Source: VGKU01 sp964388785
GTDB lineage: Bacteria; Patescibacteriota; Patescibacteriia; UBA9934; GWF2-40-263
Assembly: GCA_964388785.1 (NCBI GenBank)
Contig: CAYMBX010000036.1
Location: forward strand, 1 to 10,296
DNA length: 10,296 bases
Direction of reading: 5' to 3'
Positions 1 to 5,388 of this stretch are shown here, in pieces. Below the pieces are notes generated by a model, which ran no database searches, was not told the origin of the DNA, and saw nothing but the letters and a program-made list of their open reading frames with translations. The translations under genes and the position numbers were made by a program. Positions within the stretch are counted from its first letter, which is position 1. Every line of letters begins with the position of its first letter.

Positions 1-37
1 ATGAGTCCCTCGCTCTAACCAACTGAGCTACCCAGCC
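1..37 (-). tRNA. 5' half of a CAU-anticodon tRNA (elongator tRNA-Met, or tRNA-Ile2), cut by the window edge
   Basis: Read on the minus strand, positions 37 to 1 give a seven-base acceptor strand GGCTGGG, T8-A9, D stem GCTC paired with GAGC around a loop containing GG, G26, anticodon stem AGGGA and loop bases C, T, then CAT. The window ends exactly at the anticodon, so the 3' half is unseen. The 5' G at position 1 and the D arm resemble elongator tRNA-Met rather than initiator tRNA, which usually carries an unpaired C1. A lysidine-modified tRNA-Ile2 also has a CAT anticodon in the gene and cannot be excluded. It follows tRNA-Leu after a single nucleotide, so both must come from one transcript. 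Confidence 0.9.
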
Positions 38-38
38 A

Positions 39-125
39 TGGTGGCCAGAGAGGGAATCGAACCCTCACATGGTTGCCCATACGGGATTTTGAGTCCCGCG
101 CGTCTACCAATTCCGCCATCCGGCC
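39..125 (-). tRNA. tRNA-Leu, anticodon CAA
   Basis: This is a complete 87-nt class II tRNA. In order from 125 downward: acceptor GGCCGGA paired with TCTGGCC (one G-T pair), a 3-bp D stem GCG/CGC, anticodon stem CGGGA/TCCCG around loop CTCAAAA (anticodon CAA, reading UUG), a 15-nt variable arm with a 4-bp stem ATGG/CCAT closed by a GCAA tetraloop, T stem GAGGG/CCCTC with loop TTCGATT, discriminator A and an encoded CCA at 41-39. The long variable arm together with the anticodon fixes the leucine identity. One spacer base (position 38) separates it from the next tRNA. Confidence 0.97.
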
Positions 126-164
126 CCATTTATTCTTCTGACAATTCGGTCTTTGAGCGTGACG

Positions 165-193
165 ATTGTATCAAATCCTGCTGTATTTGACAA
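165..193 (-). promoter_or_regulatory. Sigma70-type promoter of the tRNA-Leu / CAU-tRNA operon
   Basis: On the minus strand there is a -35 box TTGTCA (193-188), a spacer of exactly 17 nt, and a -10 box TACAAT (170-165). Each hexamer is one base off consensus. Initiation is expected near 158, giving a leader of about 33 nt before the mature tRNA-Leu 5' end at 125. It lies in the gap just after the methyltransferase stop codon, so the tRNAs have their own promoter. Confidence 0.75.
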
Positions 194-210
194 CCCTAGA
201 AAGGGGTCTC

Positions 211-906
211 CTACTTCACGAGCACCATCAATGAAAATCCACCAAACCAACGCGCTGCCAAATCCTGATTCAACGCAAACAATAATCTTCGTGGCATGCG
301 CGCGAGCCGGCTTTTCAGCGACCATGCAGGCAAATCGATCGCCGCCCCCGTATAAAATAGATCGACAATTTCGTACCCTGCATCTTCAAGCGAGGCGAGT
401 GCCGTCTCTTTAGTGAAATAGTGGATGTGACCCACAACCGAACGCTGCTCGAGGATGGGTTTCATCCGGGCAACCGACTGAACGGACAGATCAAGAGGGA
501 TATGAAGAATCTTTAACGAACTCATCGGTTTGATTTTGCGTAAAAATCCAAGATAATCCTCGAGATGCTCAATCACGTCGATCAGAAGAACGAGCTCGAA
601 GTTTTTTTCAGTCTGTGCGAGAACATCGTCGCAATGAAAACGCAAAAATGCATTTTCTCGTGTGCGTGCTCGTTCGATCGCCTGCGGTGAAATATCGAAT
701 CCATCAAACTGAACGCCGTCTTCTCGTAACTGTTGAAGTGAGGAAAGCACACGTCCGGTTCCGCACCCGATCTCACAAACGGATTTTGGAGAAAGATTGT
801 TTTGTTTCAGCATGCGATGAATCAACTGTGCTTTCCACAAAGAATCACCCTCATGCCAGTTCGGATTTGCGGCAAGATATTCTCCGCTTGTGTATCTGTC
901 GTTCAT
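211..906 (-). CDS. Class I SAM-dependent methyltransferase, substrate unknown
   Basis: The 231-residue protein has the Rossmann-fold SAM-binding signature: motif I at about 43-51 (V-C-E-I-G-C-G-T-G), an acidic residue at the end of strand 2 (D71 in GFDIS), a motif II-like F-H-C-D-D at about 90-94, and D110-V-I-E-H114 at strand 4. After that comes H-Y-F-T-K-E (about 162-167), common in the UbiE/COQ5-like Methyltransf_11/23 group. The basic, hydrophobic C-terminus (about 195-231) may help it contact membrane or lipid-linked substrate; that is inference. An upstream ATG at 924 exists, but the ATG at 906 has an AGGAG box (918-914) with 7-nt spacing and is preferred. The target molecule cannot be told from sequence. 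It is a single gene with its own promoter, divergent from the membrane protein at 971. Confidence 0.88.
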   Translation of the reverse strand: MNDRYTSGEYLAANPNWHEGDSLWKAQLIHRMLKQNNLSPKSVCEIGCGTGRVLSSLQQLREDGVQFDGFDISPQAIERARTRENAFLRFHCDDVLAQTEKNFELVLLIDVIEHLEDYLGFLRKIKPMSSLKILHIPLDLSVQSVARMKPILEQRSVVGHIHYFTKETALASLEDAGYEIVDLFYTGAAIDLPAWSLKSRLARMPRRLLFALNQDLAARWFGGFSLMVLVK

Positions 907-930
907 ATATTTACTCCTGCCCATGACCTA

Positions 931-959
931 TTCCCTGTTTCACTTTTTTTTGCTATCAT
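931..959 (+). promoter_or_regulatory. Plus-strand extended -10 promoter for the membrane protein gene
   Basis: A TGC extension (951-953) directly precedes TATCAT (954-959), an extended -10 element one base off consensus. The region 17 nt upstream (931-936, TTCCCT) is a poor -35, as is common in extended -10 promoters. Initiation near 965-966 would leave only about 5 nt before the ATG at 971. No Shine-Dalgarno sequence is visible there, so the message would be almost leaderless. Confidence 0.5.
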
Positions 960-983
960 ACCCTTTGATTATGACCCTCACAA
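955..983 (-). promoter_or_regulatory. Minus-strand promoter for the methyltransferase gene
   Basis: The -35 box TTGTGA (983-978) is followed by a 17-nt spacer and a -10 box TATGAT (960-955). Initiation would fall near 948, leaving a leader of about 40 nt that carries the AGGAG ribosome site of the 906 start. The -35 box lies inside the first codons of the divergent plus-strand gene. The -10 box is the complement of the plus-strand -10 at 954-959, so the two promoters overlap almost completely there. Confidence 0.6.
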
Positions 984-1435
984 CACACGCGACTCTTGGG
1001 GCAGTCATTGGCCATGCGGTAGGAAATCCTGTTTTGGCCTTTATTTTCGGCTTTATCTCCCACTTTCTCATTGACATGATCCCCCATGGAGACACGGGTC
1101 TCTCGGACAACTTTCGAGTCCACAAGCGCAAACGGAAACAGGCGGTTGCCTATGTGGTCGTTGATGCCGTGATCGCTCTTTTTTTTGTCCTGCTTTTGGC
1201 GAACACGCGAGACATCGATTCGATGCGGACGTTCAGCTGGGGAATCGTCGGTGGTGTGCTCCCTGATCTCATTGTCGGTTTATACGAAGTGACGAAGACC
1301 CCCCTCCTCCGCTGGTTCAACACCCTCCATTTTTACTTCCACGATTTCTTCGTACGTCGTAAAGGTGACGTTCCGCTCTATTATGCGCTCATGGCACAAA
1401 TTGTGCTGATTGCCTATCTTCAAACCAAGCTCTAA
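971..1435 (+). CDS. Small integral membrane protein with His/Asp motifs, possibly related to the YdjM/DUF457 membrane metal-dependent hydrolase group
   Basis: The 154-residue product has an early hydrophobic hairpin at about 8-37, a basic cytosolic-looking loop (H51-K-R-K-R-K), a helix at about 60-77, another segment at about 89-106 and a final hydrophobic stretch at about 136-150. Possible metal-ligand residues recur near membrane ends: H31-F-L-I-D35, P38-H-G-D41, L98-P-D and H120-F-Y-F-H124. H-x3-D and P-D patterns are typical of the YdjM/DUF457 membrane hydrolases, but I could not confirm family membership and no substrate is implied. An open frame extends up to an ATG at 890, but that part covers the divergent promoter. 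The 971 ATG just after the extended -10 is the better start. The gene is convergent with the MFS gene, with 8 bp between stop codons. Confidence 0.75.
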   Translation: MTLTTHATLGAVIGHAVGNPVLAFIFGFISHFLIDMIPHGDTGLSDNFRVHKRKRKQAVAYVVVDAVIALFFVLLLANTRDIDSMRTFSWGIVGGVLPDLIVGLYEVTKTPLLRWFNTLHFYFHDFFVRRKGDVPLYYALMAQIVLIAYLQTKL

Positions 1436-1443
1436 ACCACCCA

Positions 1444-2070
1444 TCAACAAAACAATTCGCGTTTGCAAATTTTATCGCGAATTGAAAGCAAGAGAAACGC
1501 GCCAATGATCGTACTGATTCCTGAAAGCGTAAACAAAACGTGGAACCCGTAAAACGTCGCGAGAAATCCACCGAGCGCAGCCGCCCCCGCCATTCCGATC
1601 CCAAGCAATACATCATAGAGACTCCATTCAAGGGCCTCTTTATTTTTGTCGATGTGTTGCGTGAATATGGAATACCATCCCGGAAACGCGATTGCCGCGC
1701 CGACTCCGAGAACAACCTGTGCGAGATAGAGTTGCCAGATATGAGTGATGTACGGATAAGAAAACATCACAAGCGCCGTCAACACCGTTCCCCACAACGC
1801 CGTATATAAATCGTCTTTTTCCGATTTTGTTCGATCAATCCACATACCCACAGGTGCTTCGACGATAGAACGCACGACAAAATAAATGGAGGAAGCGATT
1901 CCGACGGCTTCCAACGAACCTCCGGCAATCTGCTGTGTGACAAAGACGGCAAAAATCGGCGCAAACAGTTGCTGTGCAGACCAAATGAGAAAATCGGAGA
2001 GAATTAATATTTTAATCACCCAGTTTACTTGCAATTGCCGAAAAAAACGAACGACGGATTTCATGTACAT
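1444..2070 (-). CDS. Half-length MFS-type membrane protein (six transmembrane helices)
   Basis: The 208-residue product has six hydrophobic segments at about 18-44, 54-77, 88-108, 111-137, 150-173 and 176-197. Between helices 2 and 3 is G75-M-W-I-D79-R80-T-K, a recognisable MFS motif A (G-x3-D-R-x-x). Families of this superfamily normally have about 400 residues and 12 helices, so this corresponds to the N-terminal half only. The frame ends cleanly with a stop and terminator and I see no C-terminal half next door, so it is either a true half-transporter that dimerises or a remnant. The start at 2070 has a weak GGTG 6 nt upstream; the next ATG (2064) is also possible. The open frame continues to 2325, but that part is antisense-like sequence inside the glycosyltransferase gene. 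The start lies 13 nt after the glycosyltransferase stop. Confidence 0.8.
   Translation of the reverse strand: MYMKSVVRFFRQLQVNWVIKILILSDFLIWSAQQLFAPIFAVFVTQQIAGGSLEAVGIASSIYFVVRSIVEAPVGMWIDRTKSEKDDLYTALWGTVLTALVMFSYPYITHIWQLYLAQVVLGVGAAIAFPGWYSIFTQHIDKNKEALEWSLYDVLLGIGMAGAAALGGFLATFYGFHVLFTLSGISTIIGAFLLLSIRDKICKRELFC
1446..1484 (-). terminator. Intrinsic terminator embedded in the 3' end of the MFS coding sequence
   Basis: Positions 1453-1461 (CAATTCGCG) and 1476-1484 (CGCGAATTG) form a perfect 9-bp inverted repeat with a 14-nt loop. On the minus strand the hairpin is followed at once by TTTTGTT (1452-1446), a reasonable U tract that runs into the TGA stop. The hairpin encodes the final residues of the MFS protein. 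On the plus strand no T run follows it, so it looks directional, ending the long minus-strand operon before it reaches the convergent gene. Confidence 0.6.
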
Positions 2071-2083
2071 AACGTTCACCAGA

Positions 2084-3247
2084 TTATTTGTCCAAGATTC
2101 GATGAAAAATATCCAGGGTTTCTCGCGCGGCCTTTTCCCAAGAAAATTGTTTCGCACGTAAGTATCCCTGTTCCCTGACCGATTGTACTCCTTCCGGAAC
2201 CAACACGCACTGTGCAATCGCCAAAGACGTCGCGACCACATCTTCAGGTTCAACCAACAGTGCGGCATCTCCCGCAACTTCCTCGATCGCCCCCGTGCGA
2301 GCCGCAACAACCGGCGTCCCCACACTCATCGCTTCCAAGAGTGGGAGTCCGAATCCCTCCTCATGAGACAAGAACAAAAGTCCGGCGGCTCGACTGAGCA
2401 AATACCACTTCTCTTCTTCGGTCACCGCTCCTAAAAATTGAATCACGCCATCGGGTTCATCACGTTTCCACACATGATTGATTGCTGCCGCCGTTTCCTC
2501 CACTTCCGTTGTTTTCCATCCCAATTTCCCCGCCACAATCAGACGAACGGACGTCGCGAGTTCCGGATGGGCGTGTAAAAAACGCTCAAACGCTCGAAAC
2601 GCGAACGTTAAATTTTTGCGCGGCTCAATGGTTCCAAGACAGAGAAGATAATCCCGATCAAACGGGGGTCGATGCGTATGAATAACCTCTTTATGATTCC
2701 CCATCTCGACCCCTTCATGGATTACGCTTGTTTTCCCTTTGACAGAAGGAAAAACCGCCTTAAGCCGCGATTGCGTAAAGCGAGACACACAAATGATGTG
2801 ATTTGCGTGCTCAATCGAATACGGGACAACAACGCGAGTTGAAAATGAACGTACACTTTCATCCGGAAACCATTGGGGGTGCTCGAAAATGGAAACGTCA
2901 TGAACGGTCAAAACGGATTTTCGTCCTCGCCATCCGAGTGGAAGCTGTCCAAAAGGAGAGAAAAAAAGATCCGGTTTTGTGAACAGGGCACGGAGAGGAT
3001 ACGCCAAATGTCGACCGACAAAAGGGAGGTTGGGAAAAAAGCTTCGAACGGGTCTTGTGTGTGAAGAGTCGGCAAACAACGACTCGATCATCTTCTGTGA
3101 ACATCGAGACGGAACACCGACAATGATTTGTTCCCCGTGCGCCGTCAGCGCCAAGCCACGCAACAACGCACGCGTATATTGTTCAATCCCGGCACCCGGA
3201 CTTCCGTCCGGGGCGCAGAGTGTCGTCCCGTCAAAAAAAATCCTCAT
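2084..3247 (-). CDS. GT4-family (GT-B fold) glycosyltransferase
   Basis: The 387-residue protein is a typical retaining GT-B enzyme that would transfer a sugar from a nucleotide-sugar donor to an envelope acceptor at the inner face of the membrane. The N-terminal acceptor domain carries G18-A-G-I-E near the first strand and H116-D-V, then S155-R-F-T-Q-S-R-L. The C-terminal Glycos_transf_1 domain carries G205-T-I-E-P-R-K-N-L, a basic K241 after V-A-G, and the E-x7-E signature E297-G-F-G-L-P-L-L-E305 followed by G-T-P-V-V-A-A. These are the mannosyl/glucosyltransferase WbaZ/MtfB-like features, but donor and acceptor cannot be assigned. Its ATG overlaps the stop of the gene upstream as ATGA, so translation is probably coupled. 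Codons 3-5 contain a run of eight T, a possible slippage site. Confidence 0.9.
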   Translation of the reverse strand: MRIFFDGTTLCAPDGSPGAGIEQYTRALLRGLALTAHGEQIIVGVPSRCSQKMIESLFADSSHTRPVRSFFPNLPFVGRHLAYPLRALFTKPDLFFSPFGQLPLGWRGRKSVLTVHDVSIFEHPQWFPDESVRSFSTRVVVPYSIEHANHIICVSRFTQSRLKAVFPSVKGKTSVIHEGVEMGNHKEVIHTHRPPFDRDYLLCLGTIEPRKNLTFAFRAFERFLHAHPELATSVRLIVAGKLGWKTTEVEETAAAINHVWKRDEPDGVIQFLGAVTEEEKWYLLSRAAGLLFLSHEEGFGLPLLEAMSVGTPVVAARTGAIEEVAGDAALLVEPEDVVATSLAIAQCVLVPEGVQSVREQGYLRAKQFSWEKAARETLDIFHRILDK

Positions 3248-3753
3248 ACTCCAAGTGAATCAATCCCGAGTGAAAGGAATAACACCAGAAGGGATGCGAC
3301 CACCATGCCAAGCAAAATGGCCGGCAAACTCAATTTCGGTTTCATTCCGAAAATAATGGCGAGTAGGCTCCCGGTCCACACCCCCGAACCCGGGAGCGGA
3401 ATTGCCACAAAGATGAACAGGAAGAGTGCGCCCCATCGTTGATATGAGTTTGCATGTCTATTTTCCAACTTCTGCAAATGAGAAAAAAAGATTGTGTGTA
3501 GACGCGGCTGATGTTCCTGTGCCCATCGTAAAAACGGTGGAAACATCCAAAAAATAAGAAACACGGGGATACTATTCCCGATCAGCGCGTACATTATCGC
3601 CTGCAGTGGATCAAAATCGTAATACAATATCGCGACCGGCAATGCCGCGCGCAATTCCGTCACGGGGAGCGCTGACAGTAATACAACGGATAACCAATCC
3701 GGCACGTTGCTAAAAGATGTTAACAGTTTTTCCATCAGGTCTTTCTCAATCAT
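3244..3753 (-). CDS. Small multidrug export family (PF06695-like) membrane protein
   Basis: The 169-residue protein has a hydrophobic N-terminal region with A29-L-P-V-T-E-L-R-A-A-L-P-V-A and a second signature F115-V-A-I-P-L-P-G-S-G-V-W-T-G-S-L-L-A at about 115-132. This paired E-[LR]-R-x-x-P and I-P-L-P-G-x-G arrangement is characteristic of the Sm_multidrug_ex family, whose export role is inferred from family naming rather than well shown. Hydrophobic segments fall at about 21-44, 50-75, 108-137 and 142-164, with a charged stretch at about 78-106. I chose the ATG at 3753. It overlaps the carboxypeptidase stop by 8 bp and is preceded by GGGAGG, although only 3 nt separate that from the ATG. 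The ATG at 3735 is an alternative. The 3' end overlaps the glycosyltransferase start by 4 bp. Confidence 0.8.
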   Translation of the reverse strand: MIEKDLMEKLLTSFSNVPDWLSVVLLSALPVTELRAALPVAILYYDFDPLQAIMYALIGNSIPVFLIFWMFPPFLRWAQEHQPRLHTIFFSHLQKLENRHANSYQRWGALFLFIFVAIPLPGSGVWTGSLLAIIFGMKPKLSLPAILLGMVVASLLVLFLSLGIDSLGV

Positions 3754-4693
3754 ATTCCTCCCACTCATACACCTCATATGTCCACGCCGCCATTGCCTTC
3801 ACGTCCTGGAAACGGCCTGCGTCGGACTGCGATCCAAGCACAACCGCAATGATTTCATCCGTTCCGTTTTGAGAAAATAACGCCCCGAGACAATATCCGG
3901 CTTCAGGAAGGAAACCCGTCTTGGCCGCCACGATGCGATATGGGTCCCGGTTAATAAAACTCGTGAGCAAATCGTTTGTGTTGTCGAGCGCATACGCACG
4001 GCCGGATGGTGTTTGAAGCAAAAACGTCGCATGGGTTGTTGCATCGCGAATCACTTCGTGTGCTGATGCACGATCGACCAGACGGGCGATGTCCGACACC
4101 ACAGATGTATTTTGCGCCGAGAGTCCGGTTGCATCGACAAATCGTGTATGGCTCATTCCCATACCGGCAGCGGTCTCGTTCATACGCGCGATAAAATCCC
4201 CGTAAGTCATTCCCGAAAGACGAACGAGTGCGGCCGTCGCGGAGTTGTCTGAACTGACCAAACTGGCATACAGCAAATCACGGACGCGTACAGGCTCTCC
4301 TAATTGAACGTGCTGGATCCCTCCCAAACGGATATCTTCCGGCATTAACACCGCCGGGCCATCCAAATCCGGATTCCCCTCCAAAAAAACAAAGGCGGTC
4401 ATTAATTTCGTAATACTTCCGATCGATCGAGGGACATCGCGATTTTTTTCAAAGAGGATCGCTCCGGACGCCCGATCGATCACTATGGCACTCACCGCGG
4501 ACGTTACCACACCCAGTCGACGAGGATCCTTTTTACGTGGAGGTTGCACGCGACCATCCGTCTGTTCGAAAACAGCGGGCAGTGAAAACGCACTGTAGGT
4601 TGGATGTTCCGCCTCCAAATCACGCGCATCAACAGGAAAAAGCTGGAGCATGACAGACGCAAGTGTCAATTGAAGAAAGAGCGACGCGATCAT
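3746..4693 (-). CDS. Serine-type D-Ala-D-Ala carboxypeptidase (peptidase S11, low-molecular-mass PBP)
   Basis: All three active-site motifs of the S11 penicillin-binding family are present in this 315-residue protein: S93-I-T-K96 (nucleophile and general base), S148-D-N150, and K258-T-G260. It should trim the terminal D-Ala from peptidoglycan stem pentapeptides outside the membrane. Residues 3-20 form a hydrophobic export signal with V21-D-A23 fitting a signal peptidase I site, though there is no positive charge before it. The catalytic domain runs from about 63 to the end. DacA-like enzymes of about 380-400 residues add a beta-rich PBP5 C-terminal domain and an amphipathic anchor; both are missing here, so a soluble or signal-anchored form is likely. 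Its ATG overlaps the scpB stop as ATGA. Confidence 0.93.
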   Translation of the reverse strand: MIASLFLQLTLASVMLQLFPVDARDLEAEHPTYSAFSLPAVFEQTDGRVQPPRKKDPRRLGVVTSAVSAIVIDRASGAILFEKNRDVPRSIGSITKLMTAFVFLEGNPDLDGPAVLMPEDIRLGGIQHVQLGEPVRVRDLLYASLVSSDNSATAALVRLSGMTYGDFIARMNETAAGMGMSHTRFVDATGLSAQNTSVVSDIARLVDRASAHEVIRDATTHATFLLQTPSGRAYALDNTNDLLTSFINRDPYRIVAAKTGFLPEAGYCLGALFSQNGTDEIIAVVLGSQSDAGRFQDVKAMAAWTYEVYEWEEYD

Positions 4694-5223
4694 ACGCCAT
4701 CCAGGAGCTCACGAATCTTTTTGTTGGCATGAAATACGTCAAATTGAGGCAATTCCTCCAGTCCATGCAGTCCCAATTCCTTCAAAAATTCGTCCGTGAC
4801 ACGATAGACGGGTTGTAATCGTTGTTTGTCTTCTTGTTCTTCCACGAATCCGCGGATGAGTAGGTTACGCAGAATCAAACTACAATTCACCCCGCGGACA
4901 TGTTCGATCTCCGGCTTCGTCACCGGTCCGCAATACGCGATGACCGCTAGCGTTTCAAGTGCAGGACGCGTCAGCGGTCCGCTCGCTTCTTTTTTCAAGA
5001 AACCCGCAACCTCCGAACTCATTTCCGGATTCGTCACAAATTGTAATCTTCCTTCATGTTCAAGCAAATGAATACCGGATGTTTCCGTGTTCATGCGTGC
5101 TCTCATGTCCGCAAGCGCTTCGGCAAAGACTTCCTCGGAAATGTCCAACTGTTTTTTCAACTGAGCGGCGGGGATCGGCTTTGCGGCAGCGAACAAAATG
5201 GCTTCGAGTTTTGTGGTGAGCAT
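4690..5223 (-). CDS. scpB: Segregation and condensation protein B
   Basis: ScpB dimerises and binds ScpA in the SMC-ScpAB condensin that organises and helps segregate the chromosome. The 177-residue product has the usual size and two winged-helix domains, about 1-80 and 83-165. The family signature T-R-P-A-L-E-T-L-A-V-I-A-Y at about 85-97 is followed by P100-V-T-K-P-E-I-E-H-V-R-G-V-N113 and by L-I-R-G-F-V/Y-R-V-T-D-E-F in the second domain. Only a weak purine stretch lies upstream of the ATG at 5223, and that sequence belongs to the inserted palindromic element, whose end is 4-5 nt from the start codon. The stop overlaps the carboxypeptidase start. Confidence 0.95.
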   Translation of the reverse strand: MLTTKLEAILFAAAKPIPAAQLKKQLDISEEVFAEALADMRARMNTETSGIHLLEHEGRLQFVTNPEMSSEVAGFLKKEASGPLTRPALETLAVIAYCGPVTKPEIEHVRGVNCSLILRNLLIRGFVEEQEDKQRLQPVYRVTDEFLKELGLHGLEELPQFDVFHANKKIRELLDGV

Positions 5224-5226
5224 AAA

Positions 5227-5388
5227 TAGAGCCTATCTCAAAATAGCTTTGAAGACGTTTTGGATGCCGTTTGCGCCGAAACGGCTGAAGAACGATGAGG
5301 AATATTGAACATATTTCGAGGAGTTCTGAAGCCGTTGCAGGCCGAATCGGCGTCAAAACGGCCAAAGATTATTTTTGAGATGGCTCTA
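5227..5388. repeat. MITE-like palindromic element between scpA and scpB, flanked by TA
   Basis: A 158-bp unit (5229-5386) begins GAGCCTATCTCAAAAT on the plus strand and begins GAGCCATCTCAAAAAT when read from the other end. The two arms (about 5229-5305 and 5311-5386) can be aligned end to end as inverted repeats, roughly 70% identical by eye, around a 5-nt centre (5306-5310). Within the left arm GCCGTTT (5266-5272) and AAACGGC (5279-5285) form an extra perfect 7-bp hairpin; similar GCCGTT/AACGGC blocks occur in the right arm. The dinucleotide TA flanks both ends (5227-5228, 5387-5388), as expected for a TA-target duplication. There is no coding capacity. A non-autonomous transposon-derived element is the simplest reading, though a resident structured RNA spacer is possible. 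Confidence 0.65.

Noticed and set aside
191..210. Possible terminator hairpin after the methyltransferase (CCCT/AGGG)
   Set aside because: Only 4 bp of stem, no following T run, and it abuts the -35 box of the tRNA promoter; not enough for a terminator call.
2071..2325. N-terminal extension of the MFS frame inside the glycosyltransferase gene
   Set aside because: It is Arg/Trp-rich noise overlapping the conserved C-terminus of the glycosyltransferase in another frame.
3233..3240. Run of eight A (T on the coding strand) in codons 3-5 of the glycosyltransferase as a programmed frameshift site
   Set aside because: The frame is intact on both sides and both shifted frames look meaningless; an ordinary homopolymer encoding I-F-F is enough explanation.
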